A DNA stretch of 64,000 nucleotides from Nocardioides sp. L-11A (lineage in GTDB: Bacteria; Actinomycetota; Actinomycetes; Propionibacteriales; Nocardioidaceae), in assembly GCA_029961745.1 (NCBI GenBank), contig CP124680.1, forward strand, positions 1,798,001 through 1,862,000, read 5' to 3'. The position numbers were made by a program, and so were the translations under genes. This document shows, one piece after another, positions 30,332-39,344 of this stretch. Positions within the stretch are counted from its first letter, which is position 1; every line of letters begins with the position of its first letter. The notes below the pieces were generated by a model. The model had not been told where the DNA came from and did not search any database. It worked only from the letters and a program-made list of their open reading frames with translations.

Positions 30332-31720
30332 ATGGCGAGCGGTACGACGTCCCCTGACAACCTGAGCAAGGTCTTCAAGGCCTACGACGTGCGGGGCATC
30401 GTCGGCGAGCAGCTCGACGAGGAGCTCGCCCGCGCCACCGGTGCGGCGTACGTCGAGGTGCTCGGCGTCGACGCGATGGTCATCGGCTACGACATGCGCC
30501 CCAGCTCGCCGGCGCTCGCCGGTGCCTTCGCCGACGGAGCGACCTCGGCCGGGGCCGACGTCACGATGATCGGACTGGCCTCCACCGACCAGCTCTACTT
30601 CGCCTCCGGACACCTCGACCTGCCGGGCGCGATGTTCACCGCGAGCCACAACCCGGCGCAGTACAACGGGATCAAGATGTGCCGCGCGCTGGCCCAGCCG
30701 GTCGGCATGGAGAGTGGGCTCGCCGAGATCCGCGACCGGGTCGCCGCCGCGAGCGGCGGGGCAGGTGCCGCCGGAGCGGGCCGCACCGGCTCGATCAGCT
30801 CCCACGACGTGCTGCAGGCCTACGCCGCCCACCTGCTCGCGCTGGCCCCGGTCGCGGGCCGGCGGCTGAAGGTGGTCGTCGATGCCGGCAACGGCATGGC
30901 CGGGCACACCGCGCCCGCTGTGTTCGGCCGCCTCTCCGGTCAGGTCGAGATGGTGCCGATGTACTTCGAGCTCGACGGCACCTTCCCCCACCACGAGGCG
31001 AACCCGATCGAGCCCGCCAACCTGGTCGACCTGCAGAAGGCGGTCATCTCCGAGCGCGCCGACATCGGGCTGGCCTTCGACGGCGACGCCGACCGCTGCT
31101 TCCTCGTCGACGAGCGCGGCGAGCTGGTCTCGCCGTCCACGCTCACCGCGCTGATCGCGGCACGCGAGCTCGCGAAGGAGCCGGGCGCCACGGTCATCCA
31201 CAACCTGATCACCTCGCGGGCCGTGCCCGAGATCGTCACCGAGCTCGGCGGCACGCCGGTGCGGACCCGGGTCGGGCACTCCTACATCAAGGCCACCATG
31301 GCCGAGACCGACGCGATCTTCGGCGGGGAGCACAGCGGCCACTTCTACTTCCGCGACTTCTGGCGCGCCGACTCCGGCATGCTCGCCGCGCTGCACGCGC
31401 TCGCGGCGCTCGCCGAGTCCGACCGCCCGCTCTCCGAGCTGCTCGCCGAGTACGCCCGCTACCCGCTCAGCGGCGAGATCAACAGCACCGTCGCCGACCA
31501 GGGCGCGGTGCTCGCGGAGCTCGAGGCGACGTACGGCGGCCAGGACGGCGTCACCGCCGACAGGCTCGACGGACTCAGCGTCGGCCACGCCGACTGGGCG
31601 TTCAACGTGCGCGCCTCCAACACCGAGCCGCTGCTGCGGCTCAACGCCGAAGGGAAGGACGAGTCCACCATGGCCCGAGTCCGCGACGAGGTCCTCGCGA
31701 TCATCCGGAGCAGCAAGTGA
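30332..31720 (+). CDS. manB: Phosphomannomutase/phosphoglucomutase
   Basis: The 462-residue enzyme interconverts hexose-6-phosphate and hexose-1-phosphate. The four family sites are visible: phosphoserine loop [11 protein letters not shown] (Ser105), metal loop FDGDADRC, sugar-binding loop [13 protein letters not shown] and phosphate-binding [12 protein letters not shown]. An Ala/Gly-rich stretch (GGAGAAGAG near residue 145) is a loop insertion. Together with ManC it supplies GDP-mannose. The Trm112-like gene starts in a GTGA overlap with its stop, and the PGI/PMI-like gene follows, as in the Rv3257c-Rv3256c region of M. tuberculosis. Confidence 0.95.
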   Translation: MASGTTSPDNLSKVFKAYDVRGIVGEQLDEELARATGAAYVEVLGVDAMVIGYDMRPSSPALAGAFADGATSAGADVTMIGLASTDQLYFASGHLDLPGAMFTASHNPAQYNGIKMCRALAQPVGMESGLAEIRDRVAAASGGAGAAGAGRTGSISSHDVLQAYAAHLLALAPVAGRRLKVVVDAGNGMAGHTAPAVFGRLSGQVEMVPMYFELDGTFPHHEANPIEPANLVDLQKAVISERADIGLAFDGDADRCFLVDERGELVSPSTLTALIAARELAKEPGATVIHNLITSRAVPEIVTELGGTPVRTRVGHSYIKATMAETDAIFGGEHSGHFYFRDFWRADSGMLAALHALAALAESDRPLSELLAEYARYPLSGEINSTVADQGAVLAELEATYGGQDGVTADRLDGLSVGHADWAFNVRASNTEPLLRLNAEGKDESTMARVRDEVLAIIRSSK

Positions 31721-31911
31721 GCGCCGCGGGCGACCTCGCGCCGGAGCTGCTGGCGATCATCGTCTGCCCCTCGTGCAAGGGCGAGCTCGCGGTGACGCCC
31801 GCGGCCGCCGGTGACGGCGTGGAGCTGGTGTGCCAGGGCTGCGGCCTCGCGTACCCGGTCCGCGACGGGATCCCGGTCCTGCTGGTCGACGAGGCGCGCA
31901 AGCCCGCCTGA
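31717..31911 (+). CDS. Trm112-family small zinc-ribbon protein
   Basis: The 64-residue protein has the Trm112/UPF0434 pattern: [18 protein letters not shown], a [18 protein letters not shown] knuckle and a short Lys/Pro end. Two CxxC pairs should bind zinc. Eukaryotic and archaeal Trm112 activates methyltransferases; the bacterial role is not settled. GTG 31717 overlaps the manB stop (GTGA), so it is translationally coupled to manB. Confidence 0.9.
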   Translation: MSAAGDLAPELLAIIVCPSCKGELAVTPAAAGDGVELVCQGCGLAYPVRDGIPVLLVDEARKPA

Positions 31912-31944
31912 GGGCGGGGCTGCGGGCAGGGGGAGGGCGGTCCG

Positions 31945-32970
31945 ATGGTCTGGTTCGACGAGTCCCGGCTGGACGACGAGGCGGCCCTCGCCGCCGCCGA
32001 CCTCCGCCTGCGGACGCTGGCCGAGTCCGGCTCGCGGGTACGCCGCGAGGTCGGCGGTGCCGCCGACGCGATCGCCGAGGCGGTCTCGCGTTCGATCGAG
32101 TCCCGTCCCCGGGCGGTGATCGCGGCCGGCCCGGACTCCCGGCTGCTGCGGGCCGTGCTCGAGCCGTTCTGCCCGGTGCCGTTCGTGGCCTGGCCGTCCC
32201 CGGCCCTGCCGGGCTGGGCCGGGAGCCTCGACCTCGTCGTGGTGCTCGCCCCCGAGGGCGGCGACCCCGGCACCGCGCTCGCCGTGGCCGAGGCCGCGCG
32301 CCGCGGCTGCCAGCTCGTGGTCGCCGCGCCGCCCGACTCGGTCGTCGCCGAGCACGCCACCGGCCGCTGGACCACGCTGCTGCCCACCAGTACCGGCGAC
32401 CAGCTCGCGACCGCCGTCGCGATGCTGTCCTTCCTCGACCAGGTCCACCTCGGCCCGACCGCCGAGCCCGACGCCGTCGCCGAGGCTCTGGACGCCGTGG
32501 CGATCGCCTGCTCGCCGCACCGCGACATCTCCATCAACCCGGCGAAGATGCTCGCCATCTCGCTCGCCGACGCCGCCCCGCTGGTGTGGGGCGGCTCGGT
32601 CCTCGCCGCACGGGCCGCGCGCCGGATCGCGGAGTCGATCCGGCGTACGTCGGGACGCACCGCCCTCGCCGGCGACGCCGAGCACCTGCTCCCGGTCGTC
32701 GAGGCGGCGCGGCCGCGCAACGTGTTCGCCGACCCGGTCGCCGACGGGACCGGCGACCGGCGTCCGGTGCTCGTCATGCTCGACGACGGTGTCGACGACC
32801 CGGTCGTCCGCGACCAGCGCCAGCGGCTCGAGGACGCCGCTCGCAGCCAGGACGTCCGGATCGAGCACGTCGCCTCCGAGGCGACCGGTGAGGTCGCCCG
32901 GTACGCCTCGCTGCTCCTGAGCGGCACCTACGCCGCGGAGTACCTCCGCCTGGGGCTCGTCGCCGACTGA
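31945..32970 (+). CDS. Bifunctional PGI/PMI-like SIS protein
   Basis: The 341-residue protein resembles the SIS-fold phosphoglucose/phosphomannose isomerase family and Rv3256c. Visible parts are RAVIAAGPDSRLLRAVLEPF, LDLVVVLAPEGGDPGTALAV (first SIS-like half) and ISINPAKMLAISLADAAPLV with WGGSVLAARAARRIAESIRR (second half). The canonical Ser/Thr sugar-phosphate loop of active isomerases is weak, so activity is uncertain. It would provide mannose-6-phosphate for ManB. A GGGAGG ribosome site precedes ATG 31945. The class I manA that follows in mycobacteria is not found here, which raises the chance that this protein is the working isomerase. Confidence 0.75.
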   Translation: MVWFDESRLDDEAALAAADLRLRTLAESGSRVRREVGGAADAIAEAVSRSIESRPRAVIAAGPDSRLLRAVLEPFCPVPFVAWPSPALPGWAGSLDLVVVLAPEGGDPGTALAVAEAARRGCQLVVAAPPDSVVAEHATGRWTTLLPTSTGDQLATAVAMLSFLDQVHLGPTAEPDAVAEALDAVAIACSPHRDISINPAKMLAISLADAAPLVWGGSVLAARAARRIAESIRRTSGRTALAGDAEHLLPVVEAARPRNVFADPVADGTGDRRPVLVMLDDGVDDPVVRDQRQRLEDAARSQDVRIEHVASEATGEVARYASLLLSGTYAAEYLRLGLVAD

Positions 32971-33059
32971 ACCGGCCCGGCGGGTCGTCCCCGCCCTTTC
33001 TCAGGATCGGGTTGTCTGACACTTGGTCTCCGCACAGGCGATTCGGGTACCAAGGAGTG

Positions 33060-34139
33060 ATGCCCTCACCTTCTCGGGATCCCTGGCTCGACAACGCGAA
33101 GATGGGCCTGGTCACCCTCGTCGTGGTCGGGCACCTGCTGGCGCTGCTGCCCGCCGACGGGCCCGGCGGGCGTCTCTACGACTTCGTCTACCTGTGGCAC
33201 ATGCCGGCCTTCGTCTTCCTGTCCGGCTACCTCTCCCGTGGCTTCCGCTACACGCCCGCGCGGCTGTGGCAGCTGGTCACGACGCTGCTGGTGCCCTACG
33301 TCCTCTTCGAGGGCGCGCTCGCCTGGTTCCGGGTCAATGTCGGTGGCGAGCGGCTGTGGGACCTGTGGCTCGACCCGCACTTCCCGCTCTGGTACCTGCT
33401 CGCCATGGTCGCCTGGCGTCTCGTCACGCCGCTCCTGCGGCCGCTGTGGGGCGGGGTCCTCGTCGCCGTCGGGATCTCGGTCGCCGGTGGCTTCCTCGCG
33501 GGCGACTGGACCCGCTGGCTGGACGCGCCGCGGGTGCTCGGCTTCCTGCCGTTCTTCGTGCTCGGCCTGAAGACCACGCCGGAGGCGCTGGAGTGGTTGC
33601 GCGGACGGTTCCCGGCGCTGCTCGGCGTCGCCACCTTCGCCGTCCTCGGGCTGCTGGCCGGCTCCTTCGAGGCGTGGTCGAGCCGGTCCTACCTCTACTA
33701 CCGCCCGTACACCCTGCTCGACGACCCGACCTCCACCGCCGTCCTGACCCGGCTGCTCATGCTGCTGGCCGGCGCCGCGGGGGCGCTCGCCTGGCTGACC
33801 CTCGTGCCCCGGGTCGGCGGCTGGTTCAGCCGGATGGGTGGCGCCACCCTCGTCGTCTACCTCTTCCACGGCTTCGCGGTGAAGGAGCTGGAGTACCTCG
33901 GCTTCGTCGCGTGGGCCCAGGACCGACCCTGGCTCGGCCTGCTCGGCGCGGTCGGGATCGGCGTGGGCGTCGCGCTGCTGCTGGCCGCGCCCCCGGTGCG
34001 CCGGGTGCTGGAGCGGGTGGTCGACCCGTTAGACGTCGCCCATCGCCGGATGCGCGAGGCCGTACGGCTCACCGGCGTCGTCCACGAGCAGGAGACCACG
34101 GACCGCGCAGCGACCCGGTTGGTGTCCGCGGGCCGGTAG
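33060..34139 (+). CDS. Acyltransferase-3 family membrane protein
   Basis: The 359-residue protein has about ten membrane helices and acyltransferase-3 landmarks: RDPWLDNAKMGLVTLVVVGH at the N-terminus with the conserved His, FVYLWHMPAFVFLSGYLSRG (helix 2) and a late LVVYLFHGFAVKE. This family O-acetylates or acylates sugars of polysaccharides and lipids, as in fucose 4-O-acetylase-type proteins. ATG 33060 has AAGGAG 3 nt upstream; a frame extension to 33012 lacks a ribosome site. It sits where other actinobacteria carry manA, so it may modify a mannose-containing envelope glycan (inferred from location only). Confidence 0.85.
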   Translation: MPSPSRDPWLDNAKMGLVTLVVVGHLLALLPADGPGGRLYDFVYLWHMPAFVFLSGYLSRGFRYTPARLWQLVTTLLVPYVLFEGALAWFRVNVGGERLWDLWLDPHFPLWYLLAMVAWRLVTPLLRPLWGGVLVAVGISVAGGFLAGDWTRWLDAPRVLGFLPFFVLGLKTTPEALEWLRGRFPALLGVATFAVLGLLAGSFEAWSSRSYLYYRPYTLLDDPTSTAVLTRLLMLLAGAAGALAWLTLVPRVGGWFSRMGGATLVVYLFHGFAVKELEYLGFVAWAQDRPWLGLLGAVGIGVGVALLLAAPPVRRVLERVVDPLDVAHRRMREAVRLTGVVHEQETTDRAATRLVSAGR

Positions 34140-34142
34140 CCT
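34137..34142 (+). promoter_or_regulatory. -10 element of the leaderless upstream ORF
   Basis: TAGCCT overlaps the acyltransferase stop codon and is followed by 7 nt and ATG 34150. Confidence 0.5.
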
Positions 34143-34149
34143 TTCGGGC

Positions 34150-34203
34150 ATGCCCTGCAGCCCCTGTGGACCGACCCGCCGGCCTCGCGAGGTCCGTCGG
34201 TGA
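34150..34203 (+). CDS. 17-codon leaderless upstream ORF coupled to DUF808
   Basis: ATG 34150 opens a frame encoding MPCSPCGPTRRPREVRR. Its TGA overlaps the GTG start of the DUF808 gene as GTGA. The -10-like TAGCCT lies 7 nt upstream, so the peptide would be read from the first base of the transcript. It contains a CxxC. Leaderless cysteine-containing upstream ORFs that control downstream genes are known in mycobacteria. Whether this one is translated cannot be shown from sequence. Confidence 0.45.
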   Translation: MPCSPCGPTRRPREVRR

Positions 34204-35201
34204 GCGCCGGCCTGTTCGGCCTGCTCGACGACGTCGCCGCCATCGCGAAGATGGCCGCCGCGTCGATCGACGACGTCGGCGCCGCGGCCGGCAAGGCGAC
34301 GGCGAAGGCGGCGGGCGTGGTGGTGGACGACACCGCCGTCACGCCGCAGTACGTCCACGGCGTCGCAGCCGAGCGCGAGCTCCCCATCGTCAAGCAGATC
34401 GCGATCGGCTCGATCCGCAACAAGCTGCTGATCATCCTGCCGCTCGCGCTGCTGCTCAGCGAGTTCCTGCCGGACCTGCTGCCGATCATCCTGATGCTCG
34501 GCGGCACCTTCCTGGCCTACGAGGGCGCCCACAAGCTCTGGCACCTGTTCTCCGCCCACGACGACCACGACACCCCCGTCGCGGAGATCGGCCCGGAGGC
34601 GGAGAAGGAGATGATCTCCGGCGCGATCCGCACCGACCTGATCCTGTCCGCCGAGATCATGGTGATCGCCCTCGCCTCCGTCGAGGACGAGAGCTTCTGG
34701 GCCCGACTCGCCATCCTGGTCGTCGTCGCGATCGCCATCACCATCGTGGTCTACGGCGTGGTCGCCCTCATCGTGAAGATGGACGACACCGGGCTGCTCC
34801 TGTCGCAGCGCTCCTCGGCGTTCGCGCAGAAGGTCGGCCGCGGGCTGGTCTCCGCCATGCCGCGGCTGCTGTCGGTGATCTCGGTGGTCGGCACGGTCGC
34901 CATGCTGTGGGTGGGCGGCCACATCCTCCTCGTCAACGTGCACGAGGTCGGCTGGTGGGATGCCCCCTACACCTGGGTCCACGGCATCGAGGAGGACATC
35001 GAGCACGCCGTCGAGGGCTTCCTCGGCGGCATGCTCGCCTGGCTCGCCAACACCGCGATCTCGGCCGTGATCGGCCTCGTCGTCGGCACCGTCGTGGTCG
35101 CCGTCGTCCGGGTCCTGCCGTTCAAGGGCGACAAGGACCCGGTCGAGCGGTACGACGCGGGGGCTACGGCGCCGGGATCACCGGGATCGCCGGGAGCCTG
35201 A
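34200..35201 (+). CDS. DUF808 (YedI-type) inner-membrane protein
   Basis: The 333-residue protein follows the DUF808 pattern: a soluble start GLFGLLDDVAAIAKMAAASI, then DVGAAAGKATAKAAGVVVDD and VTPQYVHGVAAERELPIVKQ, followed by several membrane helices (KLLIILPLALLLSEFLPDLL; IIVTIVVYGVVALIVKMD-like; LLSVISVVGTVAMLWVGG; AVIGLVVGTVVVAVVRVL). Function is unknown. GTG 34200 overlaps the stop of a small leaderless upstream ORF and has no ribosome site of its own, so translation may depend on that ORF. Its 3' end overlaps the ribH 3' end by 38 bp in convergent orientation. Confidence 0.88.
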   Translation: MSAGLFGLLDDVAAIAKMAAASIDDVGAAAGKATAKAAGVVVDDTAVTPQYVHGVAAERELPIVKQIAIGSIRNKLLIILPLALLLSEFLPDLLPIILMLGGTFLAYEGAHKLWHLFSAHDDHDTPVAEIGPEAEKEMISGAIRTDLILSAEIMVIALASVEDESFWARLAILVVVAIAITIVVYGVVALIVKMDDTGLLLSQRSSAFAQKVGRGLVSAMPRLLSVISVVGTVAMLWVGGHILLVNVHEVGWWDAPYTWVHGIEEDIEHAVEGFLGGMLAWLANTAISAVIGLVVGTVVVAVVRVLPFKGDKDPVERYDAGATAPGSPGSPGA

Positions 35202-35631
35202 CCGTCGCGTCCAGCGCGTGCGCGAGCTCGCGCCCCTTCGTCTCGAAGTGACGACGGAAGTAGCCCGTGTGCTCCTCGTGCTCGTGGAAGTGGTGCGGCG
35301 TCAGCACCGCCGAGAACACCGGCACGTCGGTCTCGAGCTGCACCCGCATCAGCGCGTCGACGACCGACGACGCGACGAAGTCGTGCCGGTAGATGCCGCC
35401 GTCCACCACCAGGGCCGCGGCAGCGACACCGGCGTACCGGCCGGAGCGCGCGAGGCGGCGTACCTGCAGCGGGATCTCGAAGGCACCGGGCACGTGCACG
35501 ACGTCGACGGCGTAGCCGCGCTGCTCGAGCTCGGCGGTGAAGGTGGCGACGGCGACGGCGACGATGTCGGCGTGCCAGCGGGCCGCGACGACGGCGACGG
35601 CGTTGCTGTCGGCGGGGGCGATGGGTGACAT
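35164..35631 (-). CDS. ribH: 6,7-dimethyl-8-ribityllumazine synthase
   Basis: The 155-residue enzyme makes the lumazine precursor of riboflavin from a butanone phosphate and a ribitylaminopyrimidine. Family motifs: VAVVAARWHADIVAVAV at the N-terminus, VVHVPGAFEIPLQVRRLA (substrate loop), ALVVDGGIYRHDFVASSVVD and VPVFSAVLTPHHFHEH with the catalytic His region. ATG 35631 is preceded by GGAGA. An FMN riboswitch lies in its leader. No other riboflavin gene adjoins it, so it is a stand-alone riboswitch-controlled unit. Its end overlaps the DUF808 gene. Confidence 0.93.
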   Translation of the reverse strand: MSPIAPADSNAVAVVAARWHADIVAVAVATFTAELEQRGYAVDVVHVPGAFEIPLQVRRLARSGRYAGVAAAALVVDGGIYRHDFVASSVVDALMRVQLETDVPVFSAVLTPHHFHEHEEHTGYFRRHFETKGRELAHALDATVRLPAIPVIPAP

Positions 35632-35685
35632 GGGCTCTCCTGTTCACGTGTCACCCAGGGCGTGACGACGCGCACGAGGCCCGTC

Positions 35686-35852
35686 GCGTTCTCTTCCATC
35701 CGGACTGTGACCGTCGGCTCCGGAGTCGCACCGGATCTGCTGACCCGGGCCGATCGCGGAGACCGGTCCGGCGCTCGCGGGCTCGACCGCCCCGGATCCG
35801 CCGGGACGCCCTCACCGCCGGTGGGGAGTTCCACCCCGCCCTGAGAACGTAC
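35686..35852 (-). promoter_or_regulatory. FMN riboswitch of ribH
   Basis: On the minus strand the leader shows the conserved FMN (RFN) aptamer: a 5' element GTTCTCAGGGCGGGGTGGAA, then CTCCCCACCGGCGGT, AGCCCGCGAGCG, GATCCGGTGCGACTCCGGAG, CCGACGGTCACAGTCCGGAT and closing GGAAGAGAAC. The 5' and 3' ends pair (gttctc with gagaac). About 55 nt separate the aptamer from the ribH start; a GTCAC/GTGAC inverted repeat there (35650-35666) may act as the expression platform that hides the ribosome site or terminates. Confidence 0.93.
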
Positions 35853-35878
35853 GGCAGCAGGGTAGCGCCCCGCACCGG

Positions 35879-36232
35879 TCACCGACGGCGTGCCCGCCGG
35901 ATGCCGGCCATCCCGACCGCTACGAACGGCACCGGGGCGAGGGTCGCCACCAGCCCGCCGCGCCACCCGACCGTCCGCACCGCGGTCGCGCCGACCACCA
36001 TGTCGGACAGGTCACTCGCCAGCGCTGCGCTCGCCCAGCGCACCGTTTGCGCGCGCGGGGCGAGAACGGTCCCCGCTCCGATGACGACGTCGCGCACCCC
36101 GACGGTGCGCAGCAGCAGGTGGAACGACGGGTCGTCGCTGCGCCCGATCAGCCGGGGCGTGGCCAGCATCGCGGCGCCGACCGCTACGCGCAGCGCGCCG
36201 AGGCCGCGGATCCCGTCCGTCGCAGCCGTCAT
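35879..36232 (-). CDS. Small hydrophobic membrane protein of unknown function
   Basis: The 117-residue protein has about three to four hydrophobic segments (LRVAVGAAMLATPRLIG, VVIGAGTVLAPRA, GGLVATLAPVPFVAVGMAGI) and an Arg-rich end. The pattern resembles DUF4267-like small integral membrane proteins, but it is not firmly recognised. ATG 36232 lies 6 nt behind TAGTCT on the minus strand. It ends 26 bp upstream of the FMN riboswitch and could read through into ribH. Confidence 0.6.
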   Translation of the reverse strand: MTAATDGIRGLGALRVAVGAAMLATPRLIGRSDDPSFHLLLRTVGVRDVVIGAGTVLAPRAQTVRWASAALASDLSDMVVGATAVRTVGWRGGLVATLAPVPFVAVGMAGIRRARRR

Positions 36233-36238
36233 GGCAGC

Positions 36239-36244
36239 AGACTA
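36239..36244 (-). promoter_or_regulatory. -10 element of the small membrane protein gene (leaderless)
   Basis: TAGTCT on the minus strand is followed by 6 nt and ATG 36232. Confidence 0.5.
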
Positions 36245-36279
36245 GAACCGCTCGACCCGTCTGTCCGTCGATCGCGGCG

Positions 36280-36696
36280 TCAGCCGCCGACACAGTCGTT
36301 CGAGCCCGAGTAGCAGGGCACGTAGTGCGGGTTCGGCGGCGGGTCCTCGCGCAGCAGGTCGCCCCAGTCCACCGCGGGCACCGCGAACAGCGCCGCCGAC
36401 CCCACCCCCGCGAGCGCCACGGCGACGTGCCACCGGATCGCCGGCCGGGCCCGGCGCCGCACCGCCAGGACCAGGGTGAGGACGGCCGCTGCGGCCAGCA
36501 CCGTCACGAGCACCCGGTAGAGGTGGATCGCGTCGGTGTCCGGGCCGCCGCACCCGCCGCCGATGCAGAAGTAGGCGCCGAACTGCAGGAGCGGCAGGAA
36601 CAGGGCGATCCCGACGACGGTCGCCGAGGCGAGCGCTTCGAGCAGGGTCGAGAGGAGGGCGGGATGGTCGCGATCGGACAGCGGAGTGCGCGGCAT
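36280..36696 (-). CDS. Hypothetical three-helix membrane protein
   Basis: The 138-residue protein has hydrophobic segments at ATVVGIALFLPLLQFGAYF, VLVTVLAAAAVLTLVLAV and WHVAVALAGVGSAALFAV. Two cysteine-containing loops, FCIGGGCGG near the first helix and YVPCYSGSNDCVGG at the end, could form disulfides outside the membrane. It is not recognised. ATG 36696 was preferred; GTG 36717 would add seven residues. It is transcribed away from ahcY. Confidence 0.55.
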   Translation of the reverse strand: MPRTPLSDRDHPALLSTLLEALASATVVGIALFLPLLQFGAYFCIGGGCGGPDTDAIHLYRVLVTVLAAAAVLTLVLAVRRRARPAIRWHVAVALAGVGSAALFAVPAVDWGDLLREDPPPNPHYVPCYSGSNDCVGG

Positions 36697-36874
36697 GGTC
36701 GCAGGGTCGCCTCCCACGGGAACGCGCGCATGAGTATCCGGGCTCGCCCGAGATTCCCCGGGCTCCGGGCGCCGCTTGTAGGGTGTCCTACGTCATGCGC
36801 GGGAGATCCCGACGATGCGCAGATGCGCCGCAGGACCCAGCTGTCACACGACACTCGAACCTCGAGGATCACTC

Positions 36875-38317
<1,443 letters not shown>

Positions 38318-38500
38318 GGCGCGAGCGCGTCGCCGCCGGTCGGGGCTTCCGCTCCGGCCGGCGGTATCGCTCGCTCCGGTCGCTCGTTCCTCGCTCCCTT
38401 CGACGCGCTCGCCTGCCGGCCTACGCGGTTCGCCCCTGGCGGCGCCGCGCTGCCGCGCACGCGGTCGTGTGGCGTAGGTCCAGGCTTGGCCTGGCGGAAA
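38318..38500. repeat. G+C-rich scattered intergenic element, copy 1
   Basis: The 346-bp gap between ahcY and vapB contains no gene. Three blocks are shared, in the same order, with 44680-44760: cgctcgttcctcgc (38381-38394), a 24-bp block at 38444-38467 with one mismatch, and ggcctggcgg (38488-38497). Both copies also have ggcgcgagcgcg nearby. Copy 1 has about 50 bp between the first two blocks that copy 2 lacks. Confidence 0.65.
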
Positions 38501-38569
38501 GACGTGCGTAGCTGGCGGTTGGACGGGCGTCGCGTCGCACGCCTGACGTGGCAGAAGCCGGCCGCTCGC

Positions 38570-38600
38570 GAGCCCCGCACCCCTTCAGGGTGCGGGGCTC
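38570..38600 (+). terminator. 13-bp hairpin upstream of vapBC
   Basis: gagccccgcaccc and its exact complement enclose a 5-nt cttca loop; no U tract follows. It probably ends the ahcY transcript and insulates the toxin-antitoxin operon. Confidence 0.6.
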
Positions 38601-38622
38601 GTGCGTTACGGGGCAGTCCGGA

Positions 38623-38637
38623 TCTACTTGTCGTAGA
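38623..38637. promoter_or_regulatory. Candidate VapB operator palindrome
   Basis: TCTAC and GTAGA flank a 5-bp centre 27 bp upstream of the vapB start. Antitoxins of this class bind such inverted repeats to repress their own operon. Confidence 0.45.
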
Positions 38638-38663
38638 AAAAGGATATCCCGTGGAGGTGGACC

Positions 38664-38870
38664 ATGGCGAAGACGTTGATCGAGGTGGACGAGAGCCTGA
38701 TGGCGGACGCGATGGTGGCGACTGGTCAAACGACGAAGCGCGGCACCGTGACCGAGGCATTGGAGCAGGCGGTCCGCAAGGCGCGCGCGCTCGACTACCT
38801 CGAGCGGTTGCAGGAGGGCGTCGCGAGCAGCCTTGATGACCCGGAGGTCGTCGCACAAGCTCAGCGATGA
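38664..38870 (+). CDS. vapB: VapB-family antitoxin
   Basis: The 68-residue protein starts with a ribbon-helix-helix-like DNA-binding part (KTLIEVDESLMADAMVATGQ, then TTKRGTVTEALEQAVRKARA) and ends with an acidic toxin-binding tail (LEGVASSLDDPEVV-like). It should neutralise VapC and repress the operon. GGAGG lies 6 nt before ATG 38664. Its stop overlaps the vapC start (ATGA). Confidence 0.88.
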   Translation: MAKTLIEVDESLMADAMVATGQTTKRGTVTEALEQAVRKARALDYLERLQEGVASSLDDPEVVAQAQR

Positions 38871-39307
38871 GGCAGTTGTATCTGCTCGACAACTCCGTCA
38901 CCCAGCGCGTCCATCGTGCTCCGGCAGTTGCGGAGGCGGTGGCGGCGCTCCTCGCGACGGGCCAATTGGCCAGTTGTCTGCCGCAGGTGCTGGACGAGTG
39001 CTTCTCGGCCCGGAGCGCGGCGGACCACCGCATCATTCTCGACGGCAATCAGCGTGGAAAGGTCTTCCTGGCGCCTGACGGGGAGGTTGCCCGCATCGCC
39101 CTCGATCTCCAGAGCCTGCTCTTCCGGGCGGGGATGGGACGGTCGGTCGGGGTGAACGACCTTCAGATCGCGGCTACCGCACTGCGGTACTCGAGCAGCG
39201 ATCAAGCGGTCACCGTCGTGCACTACGACTCCGACTTCGACCATCTGACGTGTGTCCGTCCCGACCTGCGCGCGCGATGGATCGTCCCGTCCGGCTCGGT
39301 CGCATAA
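38867..39307 (+). CDS. vapC: VapC-family PIN-domain toxin
   Basis: The 146-residue protein has the PIN nuclease acidic set: Asp8 (YLLDNS), Glu44 (VLDECF), Asp98 (GVNDLQIAATA) and Asp121/Asp123 (HYDSDFDHL). VapC toxins cut specific RNAs, often initiator tRNA or rRNA loops. All catalytic residues are kept, so it is probably active. It overlaps vapB by 4 bp. The pair is inserted between ahcY and mtrA, and no transposase or attachment site is visible nearby. Confidence 0.9.
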   Translation: MRQLYLLDNSVTQRVHRAPAVAEAVAALLATGQLASCLPQVLDECFSARSAADHRIILDGNQRGKVFLAPDGEVARIALDLQSLLFRAGMGRSVGVNDLQIAATALRYSSSDQAVTVVHYDSDFDHLTCVRPDLRARWIVPSGSVA

Positions 39308-39331
39308 GTCAAGTACGGCGACACTGATCAG

Positions 39332-39337
39332 TAGGAT
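39332..39337 (+). promoter_or_regulatory. -10 element of mtrA (leaderless)
   Basis: TAGGAT is followed by 7 nt and ATG 39345. The -35 region (39309-39314, tcaagt) is weak. Confidence 0.6.
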
Positions 39338-39344
39338 CGCGGGC

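Noticed and set aside
36785..36874. SAH riboswitch in the ahcY leader
   Set aside because: The conserved aptamer blocks are not found in the leader.
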